Shown piece by piece: positions 27,492 to 35,800 of a DNA stretch of 64,000 nucleotides. Location of the stretch: positions 62,001 to 126,000 of the forward strand of contig NZ_CCDG010000035.1 of the NCBI RefSeq assembly GCF_000723885.1, given 5' to 3'. This DNA comes from Paenibacillus camerounensis (GTDB lineage Bacteria; Bacillota; Bacilli; Paenibacillales; Paenibacillaceae). Below the pieces are notes generated by a model that saw only the letters and a program-made list of their open reading frames with translations, was not told the origin of the DNA and did no database searches. The first letter of the stretch is position 1. Each line of letters begins with the position of its first letter. The position numbers and the translations under genes were made by a program.

Positions 27492-27954
27492 CCTGCGAAT
27501 GTATGTGAACAAGCGAATAAAATGAGCTGCTGTGGGGGGAACGAGCCCGAGGTATGTGAAAAAGCGAATATATTTGGCTTGTGTGAGGGGAATGAGCCGT
27601 ATGTATGTGGAAAAGTGAGTACATGGTATTGGTGTAAGGGGGATGAGCCGTATGTATGTGAAAAAGTGAGTACATTCGGCTTATGTGGGGTAAACGAGGC
27701 GAATGTATGCGGAAAATCGAATACATAGTGCTTGTGTGGGGATAAACGAGCCAAATGTATGTGAAAAAGTGAGTACATGGTGCTGGAGTGGGGGGAAATG
27801 TGGCGAATGTATGCGGAAAATCGAATACATAGTGCTTGTGTGGAGATAAACGAGCCAGATGTATGTGAAAAAGCGAATACATGGCACTGGTGTGAGGGAA
27901 AACGAGCCGAATGTGTATGAAAAAGCGAATACAATGTGTGTTTGCGGAGGTAAA
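27492..27954. repeat. nine degenerate 51-52 bp tandem repeats
   Basis: Nine head-to-tail units start at about 27492, 27543, 27594, 27645, 27696, 27748, 27800, 27852 and 27904. The consensus begins GAGCCGAATGTATGTGAAAA and continues with AGCGAATACATGGTGCTTGTG and a G-rich end. Within each unit ATGTAT and ATACAT form an inverted repeat around the A-rich core. Units 5 and 7 are nearly identical to each other and units 6 and 8 to each other, so a ~104-bp dimer has been duplicated recently. Long open frames across the array are by-products of the composition. Units abut without spacers, so this is not CRISPR. Function unknown. Confidence 0.88.
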
Positions 27955-28008
27955 TAGCTCCTTTAATTGTTGGCTATGTTAGATTCTATGTTGATATTTG
28001 AGCATAAG

Positions 28009-28050
28009 AAAACCACCTTCGTTGATAAGGCGGTTTATTGCTATCTTGAC
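28009..28050 (-). terminator. terminator on minus strand
   Basis: On the minus strand AACCGCCTT pairs with AAGGTGGTT (one G-U) around a 7-nt loop and runs into TTTTCTT. It lies about 160 bp past the stop of the phosphotransferase gene at 28198, whose message it probably ends. The sequence between has no recognisable gene; it carries a short frame starting MPLYVEEHEI with no ribosome binding site and may be mobile-element debris. Confidence 0.6.
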
Positions 28051-28197
28051 CCGTTAGCGCAACGACTTACACTGTTGAATTTCGTGTTCCTCAACATAAA
28101 GCGGCATCAGAGAAGGCGGATCGTACCTTATCGCGGACTTTAAATGACAAAATGATGCCGATAGCCATAGCCCCATAGCCGAAAGGAAATAATGAGC

Positions 28198-29112
28198 CTA
28201 ATCCGACAGTGCCCGCATGATGTTGGATTTCGCCTCTGATGCAATCGCTTCATTCCGGTCATCGACCGCTTGCATTAAGATCAGCATGGGGATGTATACC
28301 GCGATCAGCCGCGCCAGCAGCTTCGTTTCCTCGTCCGCTCCTCCGTACGTTTCAAAAAACACGCCGCGAGCGAAGGGTGGTAAAAAGCTATAGGCAATGC
28401 TCAAATCGCAAGCCGGATGGCCTATGCTCAGATCGCCCCAATCAATGATGCCGGAAACGATCCCGTTCTCATTCACAAGCATATTTTTGAAATGAAGATC
28501 GCCATGTAGCAGTGCATTCACCGGCTCGACACGGTCCTTTTGCAGCCTGCTAATATACGCTTCGATCACACCGGACTCCTCCGGTGACAAGTGTTCAACC
28601 ACCTTCGATAGAAAGCCCTCCATTTTCACTTTTCGCGATGTTATGTCCGTCAAGTTTCGATGATCTTGCCGAACTCCGAATTTCAGCGCCGCCTGCACCG
28701 GAAACTCATGTAATCTCCGCAAAAAATTTGCCAGCGTCTCTGCCGATAAAGCCCGGCGTTCTTCCGTCAAACCGATTGGGAAATCTCCTGGCACGTGGGC
28801 ATAGCCAAGAAATGGTGCCGGGTATTCGTCACTTGCTTCGCCATAAAACAACGGTTTCGGGTAAGGGATGGTCAAATATGCCTCCAGCCTTGGCAGCAGC
28901 TTCCCTTCCATACGAATGGAGCCAACTGCAATCGTTCTTCTTGGAAACCGGAACACGTACTCGTCACCGATCAGAAAAACCGTATTGTCCCAGCCCCAGC
29001 CCATTCGCTTCACTTGCTTCGATGACAGCTGAGGGAATTGTCTGCCGATTAGCATCCGCGCTTCCTCTTCGTTTACCTCCCACTCCGCATCCCATACATT
29101 CGTTCCTCCCAT
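28198..29112 (-). CDS. aminoglycoside/macrolide phosphotransferase-family protein
   Basis: This 304-residue kinase-fold enzyme belongs to the APH family. It has the catalytic loop LLHGDLHFKN (Brenner motif, Asp and Asn visible) near residue 205 and the metal-binding IIDWGD about 20 residues later. The N-terminal lobe contains GWGWDNTVFLIGDEYVFRFP, as in macrolide 2'-phosphotransferase-like proteins. It transfers phosphate from a nucleoside triphosphate to a small molecule; the substrate is not determinable and many genomic members are not resistance enzymes. The ATG at 29112 has GGAGG upstream. A LexA-like box and a TATAAT element lie ~225 bp upstream on the same strand. Confidence 0.86.
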   Translation of the reverse strand: MGGTNVWDAEWEVNEEEARMLIGRQFPQLSSKQVKRMGWGWDNTVFLIGDEYVFRFPRRTIAVGSIRMEGKLLPRLEAYLTIPYPKPLFYGEASDEYPAPFLGYAHVPGDFPIGLTEERRALSAETLANFLRRLHEFPVQAALKFGVRQDHRNLTDITSRKVKMEGFLSKVVEHLSPEESGVIEAYISRLQKDRVEPVNALLHGDLHFKNMLVNENGIVSGIIDWGDLSIGHPACDLSIAYSFLPPFARGVFFETYGGADEETKLLARLIAVYIPMLILMQAVDDRNEAIASEAKSNIMRALSD

Positions 29113-29170
29113 GAAATGTCTGCCTCCTCGCTCCTTACGTTATTTAGATGATATCTATGTGCTTCTGCTC

Positions 29171-29305
29171 TTAAATTTCATCAATCGCTCGAACTGGAAG
29201 TGCTACTCCCTTGGTTCTGGAATGCAAAAAGTAGATAAGTTCTCGCTTACCATTATCGTCCAGCGTATCAGCAAGCTGTTTCAGTTCCTTTAATCTATGG
29301 GCAGA
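29171..29305 (-). pseudogene. short coding-like remnant upstream of phosphotransferase
   Basis: On the minus strand a 44-codon open stretch reads RLKELKQLADTLDDNG, continues KRELIYFLHSRTKG and ends RAIDEI. It looks protein-coding (amphipathic, charged) but has no start codon: an in-frame TGA stands just before it and the nearest ATG is in another frame. It could be a gene broken by a small deletion. It lies between a LexA-like box and the phosphotransferase gene. Not recognised. Confidence 0.35.
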
Positions 29306-29331
29306 TCATCTCCGAACAGTTATATTGCCCT

Positions 29332-29351
29332 TATTATAGAACGATTGTTCT
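29332..29351 (-). promoter_or_regulatory. LexA-like box with adjacent -10 element
   Basis: AGAACGATTGTTCT (29338-29351) contains GAAC-N4-GTTC, the core of the Gram-positive LexA/DinR operator (CGAACnnnnGTTCG), with A/T instead of C/G at the outer positions. On the minus strand it is followed directly by TATAAT (29337-29332), so a bound repressor would block that promoter. The promoter points at the phosphotransferase gene. One isolated match may be chance. Confidence 0.45.
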
Positions 29352-29406
29352 TAATTATCGTATATCAACAACAAAGTTTAACATAGCCTAATTGTTAGAA
29401 AGTAAC

Positions 29407-29433
29407 ATTAGCCCGCGCTAGACGCGGGCTAAT
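29407..29433 (-). terminator. hairpin downstream of rhodanese gene
   Basis: A perfect 11-bp stem ATTAGCCCGCG / CGCGGGCTAAT has a 5-nt loop, 20 bp past the stop of the minus-strand sulfurtransferase gene. A strong T-tract is lacking. Confidence 0.6.
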
Positions 29434-29452
29434 CATAAAACTAATCATGTAG

Positions 29453-30373
29453 CTATTCCCCAGTAGCCACCGGATTCTCCTCATAACTAATCCAATCGCT
29501 CCAGCTCCCTGCATACAGCCGTACTTTCTTAAATCCGGCCTTCTCCAGCGCCAGCACATTCGGGCAGGCGGTTACGCCGGAGCCGCAGTAAACGATGATC
29601 TCACGGTCCTTGTCGAGTCCGGCAAAATGCTCTTCAAGCTGCTCAGCGCTTTTGTAGCTGCCGTCAGCATTCTGCGTGTTCTTCCAGAAGTAGTTAAGCG
29701 CGCCGGGGATATGGCCGGCTTTCTTATCCATAGTCTCGTTCTTTCCCTGGTAGCGGTCATTGGCTCTGGAGTCAATCAGAATAGGGCCGGCAGAGGAGAT
29801 AGCGGAAAGTTCGCTTTCAGTACAAGCATTAGTCTCAGCCCCAGTATCTGCGCCATCACCAGCAGCGGCACCAACCAGCTTTTCTGATACCGCCCGGACC
29901 TCATCCACACCCGCCAGCATCTGCGGCTGCACATTTGCAGTGAAGGTGCTAGGTACCCGCACAGGCTGGTGATCGGTCACCGGATATTTAGCCTCTTTCC
30001 ATGTACTGAAGCTGTCCTCCAGAATAAAGACCTGCTCATGCCCCAGGTAACGCAGTAGCCACCAGAGCCGGGCCGCATTCATGCCGCTCTCGTCATCGTA
30101 GGCAACAATGCGTGTATCATTGCTGATGCCCAGCCTAGAGAGACGGGCTGAAAGCACCTGCGGGTCGGGCAGCGGATGGCGTCCGCCGTGCTCTGTGACC
30201 GGGCCGGACAGGTCCAGCTCCAGGTCGAGATAGACCGCTCCCGGGATATGCTCTAGCTCAAAGCTTTCCCGGCCGGCCTGAGGCTTGCCTAGTGTGAACC
30301 GGCAATCCACAATCGTCTGTTCCGGGTCATACAATCTGGCCAGCAGCCAGCGTTTGGATACAGTTGCTTCCAT
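29453..30373 (-). CDS. two-domain sulfurtransferase (rhodanese / 3-mercaptopyruvate type)
   Basis: This 306-residue cytosolic enzyme moves sulfane sulfur from thiosulfate or 3-mercaptopyruvate to an acceptor thiol. The N-terminal inactive rhodanese domain begins VSKRWLLARLYDP and includes VAYDDESGMNAARLWWLL. The C-terminal domain holds the active-site loop YCGSGVTAC, whose CGSGVTA form is typical of SseA-like mercaptopyruvate sulfurtransferases. Between the domains sits an unusual ~35-residue Ala/Gly/Thr/Glu-rich insert (around residues 165-200), probably a flexible linker. The gene is monocistronic. Exact donor specificity is not certain. Confidence 0.9.
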   Translation of the reverse strand: MEATVSKRWLLARLYDPEQTIVDCRFTLGKPQAGRESFELEHIPGAVYLDLELDLSGPVTEHGGRHPLPDPQVLSARLSRLGISNDTRIVAYDDESGMNAARLWWLLRYLGHEQVFILEDSFSTWKEAKYPVTDHQPVRVPSTFTANVQPQMLAGVDEVRAVSEKLVGAAAGDGADTGAETNACTESELSAISSAGPILIDSRANDRYQGKNETMDKKAGHIPGALNYFWKNTQNADGSYKSAEQLEEHFAGLDKDREIIVYCGSGVTACPNVLALEKAGFKKVRLYAGSWSDWISYEENPVATGE

Positions 30374-30600
30374 TCATGATCCCATCCTTTATATGATTCA
30401 ATATGAAACTTATTATAGCGGAAAAACCGGAAATCCGCAGGTGCTCTGCTGTGAACGCTGCACATTGGAGAATTTGACAGAGCTGTGTGCTGATTTTACA
30501 ATTGCTGATGAACAGTTGATTATTCTCATTGTATTGACGAATGTAACCTGTGTAATTATCACCATACATATTTGAACATCTAGGAAAGGGGTGTAAGCCT

Positions 30601-31614
30601 GTGGAAACTATTGTAAGCAAGGTCTGGCCGCAATGGGACGGAACCCTGGAGAAACGCAGCGGGGGCTGGAATAACACGACCTATATTGTGAGCGGAAACG
30701 GCCGTAAGGGCGTATTGCGTATTTATGATACACACCGTGACAGGGGTAAAATCGAATTTGAACATGCTGTGCTGCTGGAGCTGCATAAGCTGTCATTACC
30801 GTTTGGTACACCGTTGCCGGTTCAGGCGGTGGATGGAGCTACAATGGTACAGCTTGAGGAGGTGGGCGGCAAATTCGCCTGTCTGTTCCGTTATATGGAG
30901 GGGGATTCGCCAACTAAGCAGGATACCCGTTACTATGAATCCTTCGGTATGGCGGCTGGACAGCTCACTTCCGTATTGGCCGGAATTGATCCGGTGCTGC
31001 AGCCGGTTTACCGTCCCTACTATGAGCTGCGTCAGGCCTATCCGCTTTGTACCGAAGAGACGGTCCGGCAGCTATGCCATAACCCGCCCGAGGTGCTGGG
31101 AGATTTGAAAGCAGAGCTTAACAGCCTGTATCAGGCGTATGTAAATATTGCAGACTCGCTAAAAGAACTGGAGACGCTGCCCCATCAGCTGGTCCACGGC
31201 GATCTCAATGCCTCTAATCTGCTGGTGGATACGGAGGATCACAGCAGGGTAGCGGCGCTGCTTGATTTTGAATTCTGTACATATGATCTGCGCGCAATGG
31301 ACGCCGCGGTAATCCTGTCGGGTCTGCTGGGCCTTCCTGAAGAGCAGCGGATCATCCGTGAATTCTGCCTGGGGTTCAGCCGCAGTGTAACGCTGACTGA
31401 TGATGAGCTGACAGCCATTCCGACTCTGATGCTGCTGCGCAAGGTGGATGTATTTCTGCATTTTGCCTCACGTTATCTGGAAGGAACGGACGGGGCAGAA
31501 GTGTTGCAGGAGCAGACAAGAATGCTGGCTGCTGATCTGATTCAGCTGTCGGCGGGCACAGCGGATATTCTGGATATTTTGCGGGAGGAGCAGAATAAGG
31601 TTGGCCGCGGATAG
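30601..31614 (+). CDS. APH-family phosphotransferase (homoserine kinase II-like)
   Basis: This 337-residue kinase-fold protein has the catalytic loop LVHGDLNASNLL near residue 198 and the metal-binding LLDFEFCTYD about 20 residues on. The N-lobe contains SGGWNNTTYIV. This pattern fits the APH/RdoA/ThrB2 group of small-molecule and protein kinases, but the substrate is unknown. It is unlike the APH protein at 28198 outside the motifs, so the two are not recent duplicates. The GTG at 30601 follows AGGAAAGGGG. It seems monocistronic and is divergent from the sulfurtransferase gene, with a 227-bp shared upstream region. Confidence 0.87.
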   Translation: METIVSKVWPQWDGTLEKRSGGWNNTTYIVSGNGRKGVLRIYDTHRDRGKIEFEHAVLLELHKLSLPFGTPLPVQAVDGATMVQLEEVGGKFACLFRYMEGDSPTKQDTRYYESFGMAAGQLTSVLAGIDPVLQPVYRPYYELRQAYPLCTEETVRQLCHNPPEVLGDLKAELNSLYQAYVNIADSLKELETLPHQLVHGDLNASNLLVDTEDHSRVAALLDFEFCTYDLRAMDAAVILSGLLGLPEEQRIIREFCLGFSRSVTLTDDELTAIPTLMLLRKVDVFLHFASRYLEGTDGAEVLQEQTRMLAADLIQLSAGTADILDILREEQNKVGRG

Positions 31615-31639
31615 TAAGCCAGGTGGATAACTGTATTCC

Positions 31640-31812
31640 GTGCAACTAAAAGCAGGAAAAACGAACCCCAGTGGCATATAGCTGCACTTGGTACAGCTAA
31701 AACGGTTCCAAATCGCTAAATCCGGCGTTTAGCAGACTTTTAAGTGTACAGAGTGCAGCTAAAGGTGTATTCAACCAGAAATCCGGTGTTTTAGTTGTAT
31801 CAAGTACACTTA
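31640..31812. repeat. degenerate direct repeats rich in CTAAA motifs
   Basis: Three related blocks begin GTGCAACTAAA (31640), GTACAGCTAAA (31691) and GTGCAGCTAAA (31753). Blocks two and three also share AAATCCGG(C/T)G(T)TTTAG and end with AAGT(G/A)TAC. They are about 50-62 bp apart. They lie in the 357-bp gap after the phosphotransferase gene, which holds no ORF that can be supported. The origin and function are unknown. Confidence 0.55.
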
Positions 31813-31838
31813 TACCAAACATTCATCCTTCACATCAA

Positions 31839-31898
31839 AACAGCTGCAGCACCAATCCCTGAAAAAGCTTCTTCAGGCACATTGATGCTGCAGCTGTT
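31839..31898 (-). terminator. terminator of photolyase gene
   Basis: A perfect 13-bp stem AACAGCTGCAGCA (31839-31851) / TGCTGCAGCTGTT (31886-31898) lies 74 bp past the photolyase stop on the minus strand, followed there by a short T-run. It could serve both strands. Confidence 0.7.
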
Positions 31899-31971
31899 CC
31901 TATTTCTGCTCTTTTAAGCCTACTTCTGCTCACCCTCCAAGCCTCATAACTGCCACTATTTCTTCAACCGC

Positions 31972-33342
31972 TCAGCCGCTGTTCACAGCCTGCTTGCTTC
32001 TTAATATCTCTTTATAGACATCTATCGCAAGCGCCCTTGAGCGCTTCAAATCGACAATCGCCTCCGGGCGTGGCAGGTGAATCTCCTTGTCGGACAGCTT
32101 GGACAGCTCTGGCATCCAGGTGCGGATGTAAGTGCCGACCGGATCATGAGTCTGCGACTGCGTGACCGGATTCATTACTCTGAAATAAGGGGAGGCATCA
32201 TATCCGAGCGAGGAGCTCCACAGCCAGCCGCCGCGGTTCAGCACGTTATCGTAATCCGTAAGCTTCAGCCGGAAATAGCGTTCCCCGTAGATGAACGGGC
32301 AGCCGAGGTTTTTGGTCAGGAACATGGCGGTAATCATCCGCAGCCGGTTCGGCATCCAGCCGGTCTCGTTCAGCTGGCGCATAGCGGCGTCGATGATGGG
32401 GATGCCGGTAGCGCCGCTGGACCACGCTTCAAAGTGGTCTGTGCTAAGCAGCGACAGATCATAGGCCTTTTCATAGCTGAAAAAATCCGGGTCCAGCCGG
32501 GCCTGATACAGATAGAAATCCCTCCAGGCCAGCTGCCTCAGCCAATCCTCACCGCTCCTGCCGTCCTCCGTCAGCCGGCTATAGACGGTCCGTACCGAAA
32601 CAGCTCCGGTATTCAGGTGTCTGCTTACCATGCTTGTCCCCTGCAGGGCGTATTGGTCACGTGTCCGTGTATACTGCTGCAGCCCGTCCTCAAAAAAATC
32701 ATCCAGTATGAGGTCAGGGCTTATACTGCGGGCTGATAAGGCCAGCAAATCAAGCTGCCGGACAATCTCCACAGGCAGACTGAATTCCCGGACCGTCTCC
32801 TCGTCTATCGCGGCTGTATCCAGCTGCTGCAAGGATGCTGCGTAAGGAGGGCGGTAACGTTCGGCGAGAAAGCTGCGCCAGCGGCGGTAAAACGGTGTGA
32901 ATACCTTATAGGGTTCGCTCCGGCCACTCCATTCCATGAAATCATTCAGGTCACAGAGCATACTGTCCTGACAGGAGAGCAGCCGTATGCCAAGCCGTTC
33001 TGCAGTCCTACTTAGCTGAGCCTCTCTTTTTAGCGCATAGGGGGTATAGTCGGCATGAGTCAGTACGAGATCTACCGGATGGACCTGCGCCAGCTTGGTA
33101 ACTATAGCATCAGGCTCGCCGTACAGGATATGCAGCAGCTTGCCGTTCTGCGTATATTCTTCTTTTAATCTTGATACATGAGTAAGGAAGTTGATCCCGC
33201 TGTGTTCAAGATGCCGTCCGTTGCGCAGCAAAAATGGCTCAAGGATCAGCACATGCAGTGAACGGTCCCCGGCAGCCTGGATAAGATCAAAGGCCGGGAG
33301 ATCATGGGTCCGCAGATCCTTGCGGTGAATGAATAGAATCAT
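31972..33342 (-). CDS. phrB: deoxyribodipyrimidine photolyase
   Basis: This light-driven DNA repair enzyme splits cyclobutane pyrimidine dimers. From the chosen ATG (33342) it has 456 residues, the usual length. The N-terminal antenna-chromophore domain starts MILFIHRKDLRTHD. The C-terminal FAD domain contains WRDFYLYQARLDP, GIPIIDAAMRQLNETGWMPN and WLWSSSLGYDASPYFR followed by NPVTQSQTHDP, all class I CPD photolyase signatures. An upstream in-frame ATG at 33381 would add a non-conserved extension; GGAAAGGA supports the shorter start. It is monocistronic with its own terminator. Confidence 0.94.
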   Translation of the reverse strand: MILFIHRKDLRTHDLPAFDLIQAAGDRSLHVLILEPFLLRNGRHLEHSGINFLTHVSRLKEEYTQNGKLLHILYGEPDAIVTKLAQVHPVDLVLTHADYTPYALKREAQLSRTAERLGIRLLSCQDSMLCDLNDFMEWSGRSEPYKVFTPFYRRWRSFLAERYRPPYAASLQQLDTAAIDEETVREFSLPVEIVRQLDLLALSARSISPDLILDDFFEDGLQQYTRTRDQYALQGTSMVSRHLNTGAVSVRTVYSRLTEDGRSGEDWLRQLAWRDFYLYQARLDPDFFSYEKAYDLSLLSTDHFEAWSSGATGIPIIDAAMRQLNETGWMPNRLRMITAMFLTKNLGCPFIYGERYFRLKLTDYDNVLNRGGWLWSSSLGYDASPYFRVMNPVTQSQTHDPVGTYIRTWMPELSKLSDKEIHLPRPEAIVDLKRSRALAIDVYKEILRSKQAVNSG

Positions 33343-33421
33343 AGAGTCGGGTTCCTTTCCGGTGAAAAAAGAGATGAACAAGGTTCATTATCTATTAAAC
33401 CATGATCTCAAAAATGAACAA

Positions 33422-33458
33422 GAGGCAGATCAGCGCAACCTTCTGCGCGATCCGCCTC
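33422..33458 (-). terminator. terminator of crystallin-like gene
   Basis: An imperfect stem pairs GAGGCAGATCAGCGC with GCGCGATCCGCCTC. It lies just past the minus-strand stop at 33475 and is followed on that strand by a T-rich run. Confidence 0.7.
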
Positions 33459-33474
33459 AGCTTGTTGAATCTGG

Positions 33475-33846
33475 TTAAATTAAACGGTAGCCCGAGGGCA
33501 GATCTCCGGTTCTGCGGATATCACGGATCTGCTGGAGAGTCAGCCGCTGGTTGGTCGAGATGAGGGATTCGACATCGTTGCCGCGGATATAATCGTCCAG
33601 GTCACGGATGTTACGGTTGCCGCGGATTACCAGGAAGCTGCCTCTGAATCTTGTTCTGCTGAACAGGACGAGTGTGGCGTTGCTGCTGGTGGAGAAGAAA
33701 CGCAGGCTCTCGATACCGTCAAGGATATTGTCCGTATTGCGGATGCCCAGGTTTCCGGTGTAAGTTCTTCTGCGGCCCAGGTAGTTCTCTTCCTCATAGA
33801 CTCTCAGCCGCGGATAGGTCTGGGATATATGGACTGCTGGCTTCAT
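33475..33846 (-). CDS. beta/gamma-crystallin-like small protein
   Basis: This 123-residue protein has two successive motifs like those of the beta/gamma-crystallin Greek-key fold: RLRVYEEENYLGRRRTYTGN near the N-terminus and ATLVLFSRTRFRGSFLVIRG about 45 residues later. Each has the aromatic-x-x-x-x-aromatic/Gly pattern. There is no signal peptide. The start at 33846 is preferred because GGAGG lies seven bases upstream; earlier ATGs are too close to it. Microbial crystallin-like domains often bind calcium and occur in stress or spore-coat proteins (for example Protein S), but the usual N/D-x-x-S-S calcium motif is not clear here. The role is unknown. Confidence 0.75.
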   Translation of the reverse strand: MKPAVHISQTYPRLRVYEEENYLGRRRTYTGNLGIRNTDNILDGIESLRFFSTSSNATLVLFSRTRFRGSFLVIRGNRNIRDLDDYIRGNDVESLISTNQRLTLQQIRDIRRTGDLPSGYRLI

Positions 33847-33998
33847 TGTCATTCCTCCTAAGGTTATCGTCTTTAGATGCAATTCTATTCTATGTACCGC
33901 TGGCTTATCGGTGTGGTTGATAGACTACAGGGCGGACAATTAGGTGAACTGGCGGAAAGTAACACAACCAGGTCTGGTCAATTTTTTTATTTACAGGC

Positions 33999-34040
33999 TT
34001 TACTTGGCTAACTTCCTAGTGTACTATGTAACTAACACAC
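33999..34040 (+). promoter_or_regulatory. promoter/operator of the Ytr-type ABC operon
   Basis: TTTACT (33999-34004) and TACTAT (34022-34027) are separated by 17 bp. The -10 overlaps AGTGTA (34018-34023), with the inverted partner (T)AACACA about 12 bp further (34034-34039). This layout resembles the AGTGTA-N-TACACT operator of B. subtilis YtrA, and the operon encodes a YtrA-like GntR protein, so autorepression is likely. The palindrome is imperfect. Confidence 0.5.
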
Positions 34041-34089
34041 CGATACATTAATTAAGAATTCAAGCGTTATAGGATAAAGGGAGGAAATT

Positions 34090-35061
34090 ATGGAGCGGAT
34101 AACAGCTAATCAGGGACAGTCGGAGATAAAAGGCGGCGTACCGGTTCTGCAGATGAACAAAGTCACGAAGATGATCAAAGGGAAGGCGATTGTGAATCAG
34201 CTGTCCTTTGAGATCGGTAGAGGGGAGATTGTCGGGCTGCTCGGGCCTAATGGTGCCGGTAAGACAACAACCATCCGTATGATGACCGGATTAATCAAAA
34301 TGACTGAAGGGGATGTGCTGGTTCAAGGCCATAGCATCCGTAACGATTTTAAGCAGGCGATTGCCCATATCGGAGCCATTATCGAGAACCCGGAATTTTA
34401 TTCCCATATGACCGGGCTGGATAATCTGCTGCAATACGTGCGGATGAGTGACGGTATCTCGAAATCACGGATAACAGAGGTTGTGGAGCTGGTGGGGCTT
34501 CAGGAAGCAATGAACAAGAAAGTAAAAGCCTACTCGCTGGGTATGCGCCAGCGGCTGGGGATTGCCCAGGCATTGCTGCATTCACCGAAGCTGCTCATTC
34601 TGGATGAGCCGACCAACGGCCTCGATCCGGCAGGCATCCGTGAGATGCGTGATTATATGCGGAAGATTGCTGAAGTGGAAGGAATCTCAATCCTGATCTC
34701 CAGCCATATGCTGGGTGAAATTGAGCAGATTTGCCACCGGGCGGTTGTGATCCAGAACGGTACACTGGTCAGAGTTACCCGGCTGGGAGCAGAGGCACAG
34801 ACTGAAGGCGAAGTGGCGCTGACCGTTCGGGTTGATAACATTGCAGCTGCACAGGCCGTAATACAGGCAGAAGACGGAGTAAAGCTTACAGGTGCGGACG
34901 AACTTCACTCTGAGCTGAACATCAGGCTGTATGACCATAAGGTGCCGGAGCTGGTTGCTGCACTTGGTGCAGCCAAGGTCGGGGTATACCGCATCACAGA
35001 GCATAAGCAAAGTCTCGAGGAAGATTTCCTGAACTGGACGGGAGGAAACCGAATTGCGTAA
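34090..35061 (+). CDS. ABC transporter ATP-binding protein (BcrA/NatA-like)
   Basis: This 323-residue ATPase of an ABC-2-type exporter has Walker A GPNGAGKTT, signature YSLGMRQRLGIAQ, Walker B KLLILDEPTNGLDPAG and switch His in ISSHML. A C-terminal ~90-residue extension follows, as in BcrA-type bacitracin or antimicrobial peptide transporters. The ATG at 34090 follows GGGAGG. It is the first gene of a five-gene operon in which coding regions overlap or nearly touch. With the next gene it should form one exporter; the cargo is unknown, and cell-wall antibiotics or peptides are typical for Ytr-like systems. Confidence 0.92.
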   Translation: MERITANQGQSEIKGGVPVLQMNKVTKMIKGKAIVNQLSFEIGRGEIVGLLGPNGAGKTTTIRMMTGLIKMTEGDVLVQGHSIRNDFKQAIAHIGAIIENPEFYSHMTGLDNLLQYVRMSDGISKSRITEVVELVGLQEAMNKKVKAYSLGMRQRLGIAQALLHSPKLLILDEPTNGLDPAGIREMRDYMRKIAEVEGISILISSHMLGEIEQICHRAVVIQNGTLVRVTRLGAEAQTEGEVALTVRVDNIAAAQAVIQAEDGVKLTGADELHSELNIRLYDHKVPELVAALGAAKVGVYRITEHKQSLEEDFLNWTGGNRIA

Positions 35062-35800
35062 ATTTAATCTGCTGGTACTCAACGAATGGCTGAAAATATT
35101 CAAAAAGCGCTCCTTTTTTATCCCCTACCTGATTGCTGTGCTGTTCCAGGCGATGATCGCGTATATCAGCCATTCTTTTTCACCGGATTCATTCCCTTCT
35201 GCTGCTGCCTTCATCAAGGAAATGCTGCTGCCCACCGGATTGGGCCAGATCATAGCCATACTCGCGATCATTGGAACAGCGGGAATCGTCAGTAAGGAGC
35301 ATAGTCAGGGTACAGTGAAATTTTTGCTGATCCGCGCCCGCAGCCGCACGGCCATTTTGGCCTCCAAATATGTAACGGTTCTGCTGTACGCCCTTAGTCT
35401 GACAGTTGTCACTGCTGCTTCAATCGTCATCTCAGGTATACTGTTGTTTCAAACAGGCGGCGGGGAGACAGGTATAGCAGATATTCTGCAGTCATTGCTG
35501 TACGGCTATGTATATACGGTGGTGTACGTAACCTTTGTCTTTATGGTTGGTGTACTGACCAATTCCACAGGTGTTACCATCGGGATCTCGATGTTTGCAG
35601 TTATGATGGACAAAGTTGTAATCTACCGCGATTTCTATAAGTACTTTTTGTTTCCCAACCTTGATTTGTCCATCTATCGGGGCGGGACTCCGCCGTTGCC
35701 CGGCATGACACTTGGCTTCTCCATTCTCATGCTGGCGGTTTACATGGCTGTCTTTCTGCTGGCAGGCTTCTTGGTGTTCAGACGAAGGGACGTTGCTTGA
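35054..35800 (+). CDS. ABC-2 type transporter permease
   Basis: This 248-residue membrane protein has about six hydrophobic helices. A short amphipathic start (FNLLVLNEWLKIFKKRS) is typical of ABC-2 permeases paired with BcrA-like ATPases, and the SKEHSQGTVKFLL segment is the coupling-helix region of this family. It begins at TTG 35054 inside the ATPase gene (8-bp overlap), so the two are translationally coupled. It would form the channel for the preceding ATPase. Confidence 0.9.
   Translation: MRKFNLLVLNEWLKIFKKRSFFIPYLIAVLFQAMIAYISHSFSPDSFPSAAAFIKEMLLPTGLGQIIAILAIIGTAGIVSKEHSQGTVKFLLIRARSRTAILASKYVTVLLYALSLTVVTAASIVISGILLFQTGGGETGIADILQSLLYGYVYTVVYVTFVFMVGVLTNSTGVTIGISMFAVMMDKVVIYRDFYKYFLFPNLDLSIYRGGTPPLPGMTLGFSILMLAVYMAVFLLAGFLVFRRRDVA

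Noticed and set aside
27430..27934. Long minus-strand open frames (150-165 codons) and an 80-codon plus-strand frame across the tandem repeats
   Set aside because: They arise from the low-complexity repeat units, have no convincing ribosome binding sites and encode His/Phe/Ser-rich repeats only.
27492..27954. CRISPR array
   Set aside because: The units are contiguous and degenerate, without unique spacers between conserved repeats, and no cas genes are near.
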